A stretch of 64,000 nt of DNA from CAYLLN01 sp033762315 (GTDB lineage: Bacteria > Planctomycetota > Planctomycetia > Pirellulales > Pirellulaceae): the NCBI GenBank assembly GCA_033762315.1, contig JANRLS010000013.1, forward strand, positions 1 to 64,000. Direction: 5' to 3'. The translations under genes were made by a program, and so were the position numbers. This document shows, in pieces, positions 53,107 to 62,397 of this stretch. Every line of letters starts with the position of its first letter. Position 1 is the first letter of the stretch. The notes beneath the pieces were generated by a model. The model did no database searches. It saw only the letters and a program-made list of their open reading frames with translations, and was not told the origin of the DNA.

Positions 53107-54117
53107 ATGCCAAAGCTCATTTGCTCGGCGGTTCTTGCAAGCCTGCTTCTCGGCGGATTTTTCGTCGGTTCCGCGTCGGCCCAGTCCAAAAAGCTCACGA
53201 TCACGGCCGCCGAAATGTATGCGGTTCCCGCAGGGAATGATCTAGAAGCGTTGCAAACTGCGTTCATTCGGCTCATTTCGTACAAGCCAATGTCGCCGAA
53301 AGAGTTGGAGTTGCACAAAGCGAAGTTCGGGCCCGCACTGCAAGGGATTTGCCAGAAGATTGTCGCCACCGATCGCGATCCGCAGTCGGTGCTGCACAAG
53401 GCCGCCCGGCACATGCTGGTGACGCTGCGGATGGATGAGCTCATTCAACCGGGGGCCAGTGACGACGATCGAAAGGTCTTTCTTGGCAAGTTTGCGCCGT
53501 ATCTGGCGGGCCTGCCGCTTGGCGAGCCGAATGTGACCCTGGCCACCCAGTTTGCCAGCGGCCTCGAAGCGGCGGGCTCGTTCCAATTGGCCGCTGAAGC
53601 CTATGCGAAGCTGGGCGAGGTTTTTGCCACGGCCGACGACGCCGAGGTCGCCCGCGGCGGCCGCAAGCTCCTCGGCGGGGCCCGGCGACTCGGTCTCGAA
53701 GGCCAGCCGATGCCGCTCACCGGCACCACGCTCGACGGGCAGCCGTTTGACATCGCGTCGCTAAAAGGGAAGGTTGTGCTGGTCGATTTCTGGGCCACCT
53801 GGTGCCCCCCTTGCGTGAAGGAATATCCGAACATCAAGAAGCACTACGACGCCCTGCACGACCAGGGCTTCGAAGTGGTCGGAATCAGTCTCGACAAGGA
53901 CCGTGCCGCCCTGGAAACCTTTGTCGCCGAGAAAAAGGTTCCCTGGACCATTCTGCACGAGCCTGAATCCTCCGAAAGCTCCGCCGTCGTGGAGTACGGC
54001 ATCTTCGGGATTCCGCGCATGTTCCTGATCGATCGCGAGGGAAAGGTGGTTTCGATCAATGCCTGGGGCGAGAACCTGAGCCGCCTCCTCCCGATGGTGA
54101 TGAAGCAAGGTGGGTAG
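53107..54117 (+). CDS. exported TlpA-like thioredoxin-fold protein
   Basis: 336 residues with a signal peptide (about 1-25, GSASAQ). The middle (about 30-190) is an unknown helical domain; residues about 195-336 are a thioredoxin fold of the TlpA/ResA class with redox C233 and C236 (WATWCPPC), FDIASLKGKVVLVDFWATWC and GIPRMFLIDREG, including the cis-proline loop. Probably periplasmic, reducing disulfides or cytochrome apoproteins. Confidence 0.9.
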   Translation: MPKLICSAVLASLLLGGFFVGSASAQSKKLTITAAEMYAVPAGNDLEALQTAFIRLISYKPMSPKELELHKAKFGPALQGICQKIVATDRDPQSVLHKAARHMLVTLRMDELIQPGASDDDRKVFLGKFAPYLAGLPLGEPNVTLATQFASGLEAAGSFQLAAEAYAKLGEVFATADDAEVARGGRKLLGGARRLGLEGQPMPLTGTTLDGQPFDIASLKGKVVLVDFWATWCPPCVKEYPNIKKHYDALHDQGFEVVGISLDKDRAALETFVAEKKVPWTILHEPESSESSAVVEYGIFGIPRMFLIDREGKVVSINAWGENLSRLLPMVMKQGG

Positions 54118-54194
54118 TCGCAGTGCCCCATTGTGTCAGGCCGCCCAGCCCGCCAGACTGCTCATGATCCTCGCATCCGTTCACCGAGATTGCC

Positions 54195-54986
54195 ATGAGC
54201 ACACCGAGCGAATTCTTGACCGAAATGTTTGGCCTCTCGGGGCAGGTGGCCGTGGTCATTGGCGGCACGGGGGTTTTGGGGGGCGCGCTAGCCGAGGGAA
54301 TTGCCCAGGCGGGGGCGACGACCGTGGTGGCTGGCCGCTCGCAAGAGCGTGGCCAGGCGCGCGTGAAAACGATCGAGTCGCGCGGCGGTCGCGGGGCCTT
54401 CCTGGCGGTCGAAGCCGATCAACGGGCGTCGGTGCAAGCGCTGCTTGAGGCCACGCTTGCGCAATTCGGCCAGTGCGACATTCTGGTCAACTGCGCCGGA
54501 ACCAACTCCGCCATTCCGTACGCCCAAATCACTGACGAGCAGTGGCACAGCGTCATCGATAGTCAACTTACCGCCACGCACCTGGGCTGCCAGATTTTTG
54601 CCCCCTACATGGCGGCTCAGGCGGGGGGCGGCTCGATCCTGAACATCGGCAGCGTCACCTCGCACCTGCCGCTGTCGCGGGTGTTTGCCTATTCGGCGGC
54701 CAAGGCAGCGGTCGTCAATTTGACGCAAAACCTGGCCCGCGAATTCGCCCCGCGAAACGTGCGGGTCAATGTCCTCTGTCCCGGCTTCTTTCCGGCCGAG
54801 CAGAACCGCAAGATTCTCGATGCCGAGCGGGTGGCGGGCATCATGCGCGGCACGCCGATGGCCCGCTTCGGCGAGCCGGAAGAGCTGGTCGGGGCGGCGC
54901 TGTTGCTGCTTTCCCGGCGGGCCGGTTCGTTCATCACCGGCGAAGATTTGTATGTGGACGGCGGCTTCACCTCGATGAGGTTCTGA
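54195..54986 (+). CDS. SDR-family oxidoreductase
   Basis: 263 residues. Classical short-chain dehydrogenase: GGTGVLGG nucleotide motif, VNCAG in place of NNAG, catalytic S153, Y166 and K170 (AYSAAK), and DGGFTSM at the end. Resembles gluconate 5-dehydrogenase or D-mannonate oxidoreductase; substrate inferred at most. The stop is followed after one base by zwf, whose ribosome binding site lies in the end of this gene, so the two are co-transcribed. Confidence 0.9.
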   Translation: MSTPSEFLTEMFGLSGQVAVVIGGTGVLGGALAEGIAQAGATTVVAGRSQERGQARVKTIESRGGRGAFLAVEADQRASVQALLEATLAQFGQCDILVNCAGTNSAIPYAQITDEQWHSVIDSQLTATHLGCQIFAPYMAAQAGGGSILNIGSVTSHLPLSRVFAYSAAKAAVVNLTQNLAREFAPRNVRVNVLCPGFFPAEQNRKILDAERVAGIMRGTPMARFGEPEELVGAALLLLSRRAGSFITGEDLYVDGGFTSMRF

Positions 54987-54987
54987 C

Positions 54988-56442
54988 ATGACGCATTCCG
55001 TGGTGATCTTTGGCGCATCGGGCGACCTGACCAGCCGCAAGCTGATTCCGGCCCTGTATTCGCTGTTCGTCAAAGGGCGGCTGCCGAAGGAGACCCGCAT
55101 TGTCGGCGTCGCCCGCCGGCCCTACACGTCGGACGAATGGCGCGAAATGCTCGCGGGCACCACGCGCAAGTTCGCCGGCAGCGAATTTAATGCCGAGAAA
55201 TGGCAAGCCTTTGCCGCCAATGTGCTGTATCATCCCGGCGACATCGACCAGCCGGAATCGTTCGTCGAACTGGCGAAGCTACTCGACAAAATCGAAGCGG
55301 GCGCGAGTGCCACCCGCGTGTACTATCTGGCGACCAAACCCGATCTGTATGCCCCCGCCTGCGCGCAGCTCGGCGCGGCGGGGCTGGCGGAGGAATCGCG
55401 CGGCGTGCGGCGGGTGGTCATCGAGAAGCCCTTTGGCACCGACCTGAAAACGGCCGTCGCACTCAATCACAGCGTGCATCAGGTGTTTGCCGAGCAGCAG
55501 GTCTATCGCATCGACCACTATCTGGGCAAAGAGACGGTGCAGAACATCCTGGTGCTGCGCTACGCCAATTCAATCTTCGAGCCGCTCTGGAACCGGAACT
55601 ACATCGACCACGTGCAAATCACCGTGGCCGAGGAGGTCGATGTCGATAGCCGCGCCGGCTATTACAACGGCTCGGGCGTGCTCCGCGACATGTTTCAGAA
55701 CCACCTGTTTCAGCTTTTGATGGTGACGGCCATGGAGACGCCGGCCCGCTTTCAGGCCGACCTGGTGCGTGATGAGAAAGTGAAGGTGCTGCGGGCGGTG
55801 CGGCCGATGCACGGGGCCGATTTTGCCCGCAACACCCTGCGGGCCCAGTACGACGGCTACCAGAGGGCCAAAGATGTTCCCGCCGGCAGCGAGACGGCGA
55901 CCTTTGCGGCCCTCAAGCTGAATATCGACAACTGGCGCTGGCAGGGGGTGCCGTTCTACCTCCGGTCGGGCAAGGCGATGAGCTGCCGCACGTCGCAGAT
56001 TGTGATTCAGTTTCGCGAGCCGCCGGTGATGATGTTCGAGAGCGGCCCGCGTGCCCATCTCGACGCCAACAAGCTCGTCATGCAAATTCAACCAGCCGAA
56101 GGGATTCAGCTCCATTTTCAGACCAAAGTGCCCGACGCGGGGATGCGGCTGCAAACGACCGATCTCGACTTCAAATTCGCCCGCGAGTTCACCGGGCAAA
56201 TGCCCGATTCGTATCAGCGGCTGCTGCTGGACGCGATGAACGGCGACGCCAGCCTGTTTGCCCGGCACGACGAAGTGGAGCTGGCCTGGAGCATCATCGA
56301 TCCGATTCTCGCCGCCTGGAACAGCCCGGCCGCCCCGCCCCTCGAAATCTACACCAAGGGAGACTGGGGCCCCCCCGCCAGCGACGCCTGGATGCAGGCT
56401 CAAGGTCGGCAGTGGTTCGATGTGTGCCCCGTCCTGCACTAA
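54988..56442 (+). CDS. zwf: glucose-6-phosphate 1-dehydrogenase
   Basis: 484 residues, usual size. First step of the oxidative pentose phosphate pathway, giving NADPH. GASGDLTSRKLIPALY binds NADP; RIDHYLGKETVQNILVLRYA contains the catalytic His-Lys site; FYLRSGKAM is a later substrate contact. Ends 15 bases before the hydrolase. Confidence 0.97.
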   Translation: MTHSVVIFGASGDLTSRKLIPALYSLFVKGRLPKETRIVGVARRPYTSDEWREMLAGTTRKFAGSEFNAEKWQAFAANVLYHPGDIDQPESFVELAKLLDKIEAGASATRVYYLATKPDLYAPACAQLGAAGLAEESRGVRRVVIEKPFGTDLKTAVALNHSVHQVFAEQQVYRIDHYLGKETVQNILVLRYANSIFEPLWNRNYIDHVQITVAEEVDVDSRAGYYNGSGVLRDMFQNHLFQLLMVTAMETPARFQADLVRDEKVKVLRAVRPMHGADFARNTLRAQYDGYQRAKDVPAGSETATFAALKLNIDNWRWQGVPFYLRSGKAMSCRTSQIVIQFREPPVMMFESGPRAHLDANKLVMQIQPAEGIQLHFQTKVPDAGMRLQTTDLDFKFAREFTGQMPDSYQRLLLDAMNGDASLFARHDEVELAWSIIDPILAAWNSPAAPPLEIYTKGDWGPPASDAWMQAQGRQWFDVCPVLH

Positions 56443-56457
56443 CCCAGGGAGCTTGCC

Positions 56458-58479
56458 ATGCGTTGGTTGTGGAAGGCGATTGCCTGCGCCGGTGGACTTT
56501 TCGTCGCGGCCGCTGCCAGTGGCGAGGTCACCCGCTGGGAGGTCGTCACCCGCGAGCCGTATGCGGGAGGCAAGGAAATTGGCGATCGCGGCCCGTGCGA
56601 GCGGTGGGCCGGCGTTGTCCATTTCGCCCTCGATCCCACGCTGCCGGCGAACCGGGGGATCGTCGATCTGGACTTGGCCCCGAAAAACGACGCGGGAAAA
56701 GTCGAGTTCTCGGCCGATTTCGAGCTGTTGCTGCCGCGCGACCGGACCAAGCTGAATGGCGCGCTCTATTATGAGGTGAATAACCGCGGGGGCAGAACGG
56801 GCCCGCGAATCATCGATGGCGGAGCGGACGATTTCCTCTTGCGGCAGGGATTTATCGTCGCCGCCAGCGGCTGGCTGGCCGAAGTGCAGCCGGGCGATGG
56901 GAAGCTGCGGCTCCAGGCCCCGCTCGCGCTGCAGGATGGCAAGCCGCTGGTGGGAATCGTGCGCGAGGAAGTGATTGTCGAGAAGGCCGTGCCCAGGGCC
57001 TCGCTCGCGCATCGGGGCAACCAAGGGCGGCATCCGCCGACGGCCAAGGGACTGGAAACAGCCGTCCTGACCCGCCGCGAGCTGGAGCGCGATCCACGGC
57101 AAGTGGTCCCCAAAGACCAGTGGCGCATGGTCAGCAGCGTTGTCAGCGGCGACGGCCGGAGCGGGCAATTGCCGCTGATCGAGCTGGAAGTTGATGGCAA
57201 CCTCCAGCCCGGCTGGATTTATGAAGTCGTTTACGAAGCCGAAGGATCGCTCGTGCAAGGCGCGGGCCTCGCCGGCATTCGCGATTTTGTTTCGTGCCTC
57301 AAGTTCGACCAGACCGACAACAACCCCCTTCGTGATGAGCGCGGCCAGCCGCTAGTACACCGGGCGATCGGCTTTGGCACTTCGCAAAGCGGCCGGCTGC
57401 TGCGGCACTTCCTCTACGAGGACTTCAATGCCGACGAGCACGGCCGCCAAGTGCTGGACGGCGTGATCTCGCATGTGGCGGGGGGCGGCCTCGGTTCGTT
57501 CAACCAGCGATTCGCTTCGCCGACGCGGACCAACGGCCAGCACGAAGAACATCTCTTCGCGGCCGACTATTTCCCGTTCACCTATGGGGACGAGCGCGAT
57601 CCCTTCAGCGGGCGCACGGGCGGCATCCTGAAAAAGCCGCGGGCGAGCAAGACCGTGCCGAAGGTGTTCCACACGCAATCGTCGAGCGAATACTGGCACC
57701 GCAGCGGGTCGCTGGTACATACGGACCCGCTGGCGACTCGCGACGCGGAAGTTCCGCCCGAAGTGCGCATCTACACCTTTGGCGGCACGCAGCATGGCGC
57801 CGGCAGCGGCATCGTGGGGGCCAAGGGGGGCAACCAGTTGCCGAGCAACCCGGCCGATTATCGGCCACTTTTGCGAGCGCTCATCATGGCGATGGATGCC
57901 TGGGTGAAAGATGGGCAAGAGCCGCCACCGAGCGTTTATCCACGAATTGCCGACGGCACGCTCGCGGGCTGGCGCAAGAACGAAGCCAAGTGGCCGGAGA
58001 TTCCGGGGATCAACTATCCCGAAGTCGTTCACCAGCCGCACTTTTTGGATCGCGGCCCGCTGTGGAACGAACAACGGATCGCCACGATCGAGCCGCCGAC
58101 GATTAAGGGGGACTATGTCGTGAAAGTCCCCGCCTATGACGCCGACGGCAACGAGCGCGGCACACTGCAATTGCCGGCACTCGCGGTGCCCGTCGCCACC
58201 TACACCAGTTGGAACCTCCGCGACGCGGCCATCGGCGCGAAGGGGGAGCTCGTCGGCCTGCAAGGTGGCTATATTCCCTTCCTCCGCACCCAGGCCGAAC
58301 GTGAAGCCGCGAAAGATCCGCGCCCGGCGCTTCTGGAGCGCTACCGCGACTTTGCCGACTACCGGCAGCGGTATCTCGAATCGGGAGAGAAGCTGCTGGC
58401 TGGCCGGTATCTGCTGGCCGAAGAATTGCCCCGGCTCAAGGCGCTGTGCGAACAGTTTGAGCCGGTGTTTGGCAATTGA
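56458..58479 (+). CDS. secreted alpha/beta hydrolase-domain protein (PF20091 type)
   Basis: 673 residues with a signal peptide (about 1-22) and GGGAG upstream of the start. Matches the large alpha/beta-hydrolase-domain family of planctomycetes and other bacteria: ALYYEVNNRGGRTGPR at the start and the nucleophile region GFGTSQSGRLLRHFLYEDFN. Substrate unknown. It follows zwf by 15 bases and is probably in the same operon, although its role beside zwf is unclear. Confidence 0.88.
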   Translation: MRWLWKAIACAGGLFVAAAASGEVTRWEVVTREPYAGGKEIGDRGPCERWAGVVHFALDPTLPANRGIVDLDLAPKNDAGKVEFSADFELLLPRDRTKLNGALYYEVNNRGGRTGPRIIDGGADDFLLRQGFIVAASGWLAEVQPGDGKLRLQAPLALQDGKPLVGIVREEVIVEKAVPRASLAHRGNQGRHPPTAKGLETAVLTRRELERDPRQVVPKDQWRMVSSVVSGDGRSGQLPLIELEVDGNLQPGWIYEVVYEAEGSLVQGAGLAGIRDFVSCLKFDQTDNNPLRDERGQPLVHRAIGFGTSQSGRLLRHFLYEDFNADEHGRQVLDGVISHVAGGGLGSFNQRFASPTRTNGQHEEHLFAADYFPFTYGDERDPFSGRTGGILKKPRASKTVPKVFHTQSSSEYWHRSGSLVHTDPLATRDAEVPPEVRIYTFGGTQHGAGSGIVGAKGGNQLPSNPADYRPLLRALIMAMDAWVKDGQEPPPSVYPRIADGTLAGWRKNEAKWPEIPGINYPEVVHQPHFLDRGPLWNEQRIATIEPPTIKGDYVVKVPAYDADGNERGTLQLPALAVPVATYTSWNLRDAAIGAKGELVGLQGGYIPFLRTQAEREAAKDPRPALLERYRDFADYRQRYLESGEKLLAGRYLLAEELPRLKALCEQFEPVFGN

Positions 58480-58562
58480 TCGTTTAACGATTAGCCGCAG
58501 GCGTACGTGTCCTGGCAACCTCCGGTCGCATACGCCGTCGCCTTCGGCTTGCCGTTAAACGA
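58480..58562. repeat. 83-bp MITE-like inverted repeat
   Basis: TCGTTTAACG directly after the hydrolase stop and its exact complement CGTTAAACGA at 58553-58562 frame a second, weaker dyad (AGCCGCAGGCGTA against TACGCCGTCGCCTTCGGCT). It sits between two convergent genes and would fold into one hairpin. Confidence 0.7.
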
Positions 58563-58569
58563 GGAGTGG

Positions 58570-60507
58570 CTACGCCAGCACGCCCTTGGCTTCCAGCAGC
58601 GCCAAAATGCTGGCGACACAGTCTTCGACGCCGACTTTGTCGGTGGCGAGCGCTAGGTCGGGCTTGGCGGGCGGCTCGTAGGGACTGCTTACGCCGGGGA
58701 AGTTGGCGATCTCGCCACTGTCGGCCAGCTTGTAGTGGCCGTCGGTATCGCGCTGGCGGCAGACTTCGACCGGGCAATTCAGGTGGACCACCAGGAACCG
58801 TTCGGCGCCAATCGCGGCGGCGGCTTTCTGGCGGACGGCTTCGTCGGGAGCAACGAACGCGGCCAAAACCACGATGCCGGCGTCGTTGAAGAGCTTGGCA
58901 ACCTCGGCACTGCGGCGGAGGTTTTCGCTCCGATCGTCGGCCGTAAAGCCCAGGTCTTTGCTGATGCCGCGGCGCATGTTCTGGCCGTCGAGCACCACCA
59001 CCGCCCGCCCTTGATCGAACAGCTTCCGCTCCAAGGCGTAGGCGATGGTGCTTTTGCCCGCCCCGGTCAGGCCAGTCAGCAGAACCGTGGCCGGCTTTTG
59101 GCCAAAGCGGGCCTCTCGCTCGGCCGAGGTAACGTTGCTCTTTTCGCCGTGCAGGCTGGCGGCGGCGGGGGCATCGTCCCAGTGGTCGTGTCGGCCGTCG
59201 CCGCTGGCGCGGTCGAGGATCATACCGGCCCCGACCGTCGCGTTCGTCAGCCGGTCGATCAGGATGAACGAGCCGGTGGACCGGTTCCGCTTGTACGAAT
59301 CGAAGCAGAGTGGCTGGCTGGCGACGAGCGAGCAGCGGCCGATTTCGTTGAGGCCGAGCGTCGGGGCATCTTTGCGGTGCAGCGTGTTCACATCGACCTG
59401 GTACCGCATGGTGCTGATCGTGCCCGGCGTCATTTTGCTCGTCTGCTTAATCCAGTACGACTTGCCGGGAACGAGTGGCTCTTCGGACATCCAGACGACC
59501 ATCGCTTCGAACTTTTGCTCGACCCGCGGCACGTTGCCGGGGCGGACGATCATGTCGCCGCGGCTGATGTCGATTTCGTCTTCCAGTGTGAGCGTCACCG
59601 CTTGCGGGGCAAAGGCTTCGTCCACCTGGCCGTCGAACGTGACGATCGCTTCGACCTTGCTCGTCTTGCGCGACGGCAGGGCCATGATTTCATCCCCCTT
59701 GCGGACGATGCCTGACGCGATGGTGCCGCAAAAGCCGCGAAAATCGAGATTAGGCCGGTTGACGATCTGCACCGGAAAGCGGAAATCCTCCAGGTTGCGG
59801 TCGGAGCCGATATAGACGTTTTCGAGCAGATTCATCAGCGTCGGGCCGCTATACCACGGCGTTTTGTCGCTGGGCTGGACGACGTTGTCGCCGTTGAGGG
59901 CCGACATCGGCAGGAAATGCACGTCCGGCAGGTCGAGTCGGGCGGCAAAGGCCTGATAGTCGGCGCGAATCTTGTCGAACACTTCCTGGCTGAAATCGAC
60001 GAGGTCCATCTTGTTGATGGCGACGACGATGTGCTTGATCCCCAGCAGCGAGACGATGAAGCTGTGCCGCTTGGTCTGGACGAGCACGCCGTAGCGGGCG
60101 TCGATCAGAATGATGGCCAGGTCCGCCGTTGAAGCGCCGGTCGCCATGTTCCGCGTGTACTGCTCGTGCCCCGGCGTATCGGCGATGATGAACTTGCGCT
60201 TATCGGTGCTGAAATAGCGGTACGCCACGTCAATCGTGATTCCCTGCTGCCGTTCGTCTTCCAGACCGTCGGTCAGCAGGGCCAGATCGATCTTATCGCC
60301 GGTCGTGCCATGCCGCTGGCTGTCCTTCTGGATCGCGGCCAGTTGATCCTCGTAGATCATCTTCGATTCGAAGAGCAATCGGCCGATGAGGGTGCTTTTG
60401 CCATCATCGACGCTGCCGCATGTGATGAAGCGGAGTAGCTCCTTGCGCTCGTGCTGAGCGAGGTAGGCGTGGATATCGGTGGCGATTAGGTCGGACTGGT
60501 GTGACAT
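58570..60507 (-). CDS. cysNC: bifunctional sulfate adenylyltransferase large subunit / APS kinase
   Basis: 645 residues. N-terminal EF-Tu-like GTPase (CysN) with GSVDDGKST at 31-39, ADTPGHEQYTRNMATGAS and INKMDLVDF; C-terminal APS kinase (about 460-645) with TGLTGAGKSTIAYALE, LDGQNMRRGISKDLGF and FLVVHLNCPVEVCRQRD. Uses GTP to help make APS with CysD and then phosphorylates it to PAPS. Cytoplasmic. The start is next to a large inverted repeat that separates it from cysD, which lies upstream on the same strand. Confidence 0.97.
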   Translation of the reverse strand: MSHQSDLIATDIHAYLAQHERKELLRFITCGSVDDGKSTLIGRLLFESKMIYEDQLAAIQKDSQRHGTTGDKIDLALLTDGLEDERQQGITIDVAYRYFSTDKRKFIIADTPGHEQYTRNMATGASTADLAIILIDARYGVLVQTKRHSFIVSLLGIKHIVVAINKMDLVDFSQEVFDKIRADYQAFAARLDLPDVHFLPMSALNGDNVVQPSDKTPWYSGPTLMNLLENVYIGSDRNLEDFRFPVQIVNRPNLDFRGFCGTIASGIVRKGDEIMALPSRKTSKVEAIVTFDGQVDEAFAPQAVTLTLEDEIDISRGDMIVRPGNVPRVEQKFEAMVVWMSEEPLVPGKSYWIKQTSKMTPGTISTMRYQVDVNTLHRKDAPTLGLNEIGRCSLVASQPLCFDSYKRNRSTGSFILIDRLTNATVGAGMILDRASGDGRHDHWDDAPAAASLHGEKSNVTSAEREARFGQKPATVLLTGLTGAGKSTIAYALERKLFDQGRAVVVLDGQNMRRGISKDLGFTADDRSENLRRSAEVAKLFNDAGIVVLAAFVAPDEAVRQKAAAAIGAERFLVVHLNCPVEVCRQRDTDGHYKLADSGEIANFPGVSSPYEPPAKPDLALATDKVGVEDCVASILALLEAKGVLA

Positions 60508-60522
60508 TGCAGGCTATTATGA

Positions 60523-60717
60523 GCCGCGGAGTGGCGGCAAGTAGTTGCCGTAGGCGTCAGCCCACGGTAAGTCCAAAAAGGAACGAATTTAGCCCCGGAG
60601 GGGCGGCACGAATTGGAGTTGGGCTCGGTGTCGCCCCTCCGGGGCTTGGATCGCCTTGTTTTGTATCGCAAACCCCAGGCTGACGCCTGGGGCTATTTCA
60701 TGCCGCCGCTCCACGGC
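60523..60717. repeat. 195-bp nested inverted repeat between cysD and cysNC
   Basis: Outer arms 60523-60539 and 60701-60717 (two mismatches in 17), next AGGCGTCAGCC at 60552-60562 against GGCTGACGCCT at 60678-60688 (perfect), inner arms 60591-60609 and 60628-60646 (one mismatch in 19, core GCCCCGGAGGGGC), plus a local hairpin CCCCAGGC-TGAC-GCCTGGGG at 60673-60692. Likely composite palindromic repeats. Confidence 0.75.
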
Positions 60718-60731
60718 TAAGACAAGATTTC

Positions 60732-61643
60732 TTAGAAATACCCTTCCTTCTTCTTCTTCTCCATCGAGCCGCTCTGATCGTGGTCGATCAATCTACCCTG
60801 TCTTTCCGAACTCTTCGTCAGCAGCATCTCCTGGATGATCTCCGGCAATGTCGTCGCGTTGGAATCGACCGCGCCCGATAGCGGATAGCAGCCCAAAGTG
60901 CGAAAGCGAACGCGGCGCATTTCGGGCTTTTCGCCGGGCTTTAGCGGCAGGCGGTCGTCGTCGAGCATGATCATCATGCCGTCGCGCCAGACGATTGGCC
61001 GTTCCTTGGCAAAATATAGCGGCACGATGGGGATATTTTCGAGGTGGATGTATTGCCAGACATCGAGCTCGGTCCAGTTTGAGAGGGGAAAAACGCGGAT
61101 GCTCTCTCCCTTGTTGACGCGGGCGTTGTACAGGTTCCACAGTTCCGGCCGCTGGTTTTTCGGATCCCAGCGATGGAACTCGTCGCGAAACGAATACACC
61201 CGCTCCTTGGCCCGCGATTTTTCCTCGTCGCGGCGGGCGCCGCCAAAGGCGGCATCGAATTTGTATTTGTCGAGGGCCTGCTTGAGCCCTTCGGTTTTCA
61301 TGATGTGGGTATGGACCTGGCTGCCGTGCGTGATCGGGTTGATCCCCTTGGCCCGCCCCTCTTCGTTGACATGCACAATCAGCTTGAGGCCCAACTCTTT
61401 GGCGACGTAGTTGTCGCGGAGGGCGTACATTTCCCGGAATTTCCAGGTCGTATCGACGTGCAGCAGCGGAAACGGGGCCTTGGCGGGGTAAAACGCCTTC
61501 TCCGCCAGCCGCAACATGCAAGCCGAATCCTTGCCGATCGAATACAGCATCACTGGGTTTTCAAACTCGGCCACCACCTCGCGGATGATGTGGATGCTTT
61601 CGGCTTCGAGTTGCTTGAGGTGGGTGAGGGAGTAGCCGGACAT
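60732..61643 (-). CDS. cysD: sulfate adenylyltransferase small subunit
   Basis: 303 residues. PP-loop ATP pyrophosphatase fold: SIGKDS at 35-40; also HVDTTWKFREMY, NWTELDVWQYIHLENIPIVP and FRTLGCYPLSGA typical of CysD. Makes APS from ATP and sulfate with CysN. Gene order cysD then cysNC on the minus strand, 224 bases apart, with the inverted repeat in between. Confidence 0.97.
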   Translation of the reverse strand: MSGYSLTHLKQLEAESIHIIREVVAEFENPVMLYSIGKDSACMLRLAEKAFYPAKAPFPLLHVDTTWKFREMYALRDNYVAKELGLKLIVHVNEEGRAKGINPITHGSQVHTHIMKTEGLKQALDKYKFDAAFGGARRDEEKSRAKERVYSFRDEFHRWDPKNQRPELWNLYNARVNKGESIRVFPLSNWTELDVWQYIHLENIPIVPLYFAKERPIVWRDGMMIMLDDDRLPLKPGEKPEMRRVRFRTLGCYPLSGAVDSNATTLPEIIQEMLLTKSSERQGRLIDHDQSGSMEKKKKEGYF

Positions 61644-61759
61644 GCGCGGAAGGGGGCAGGAGTCAGGGGTCAGGAGCCAGCAGTGGGCAGTATAAAGGAA
61701 TGCTGGCGGATGCCCAACGGCGTTCGGCGGGCGGTTGCAAATTCAATCAGGCCACCGAC

Positions 61760-62218
61760 TTACTTGAAATGCACCTGGCAGGCCCCGTCGTCGCACGCGG
61801 CCGCCGTTTTACCCATCAGCATGTAGCGATGTTTTGCCAATTTGCGGTATCCCCACTGCCAGAGGGGCAATGAAAAGGGGATATGCATAAGCGGGGCGAG
61901 TGAGTAAAGACGGGGGAGGCGAGTCGTCAGGTAGCGAAAGGCGGCGGCTCCGCAATGTTTGCGACCGGTTCGATCAACGACGTACATCTGCTCCATGAGC
62001 TGATCGTAAGTCAAATCAGGGAAACGCTTTGCGACTTCCGAAACATGCAGCGAAAGGAACGCCAGTTGGCCCTTTCGGTCCCACTTTGCCAGCCGCTCGA
62101 TCTGCCGCGTGCAAAACTTGCAGTGGCCATCATAAATCACGATGTCGCCGCTGGGGTTTTCAGCCGGCGTTGGCAGGTGGGTCGGCGATGTTTCTGTGGT
62201 GGTCGTCTTGGTATCCAT
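61760..62218 (-). CDS. DCC1-like thiol-disulfide oxidoreductase family protein
   Basis: 152 residues from ATG 62218; ATG 62251 in frame is possible. YDGHCKFCTRQI contains the family motif DGxCxFC with C33 and C36; later HCGAAAFRYLTTRLPRL and PLWQWGYRKLAKHRY match the DUF393/DCC1 family. Redox role inferred from the motif. A C-terminal CDDGAC pair is unusual and could be a second redox site. Confidence 0.85.
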   Translation of the reverse strand: MDTKTTTTETSPTHLPTPAENPSGDIVIYDGHCKFCTRQIERLAKWDRKGQLAFLSLHVSEVAKRFPDLTYDQLMEQMYVVDRTGRKHCGAAAFRYLTTRLPRLYSLAPLMHIPFSLPLWQWGYRKLAKHRYMLMGKTAAACDDGACQVHFK

Positions 62219-62397
62219 AGAGTCTGAACCGGCAAAGGGGTGGCTAAACAACGGCAGTGAAGCCAGTCGGGCAAATCGCGGGTATAAAGCCGCGAGGCGG
62301 GCCAGACCGTCGATATTACGGAAGCAGGGGGCTTTTCTGCTGGTATGCCTCTATAATGGCGGGCGGCAGTCGGTGTCCATCACAAAGGGCGATGACC

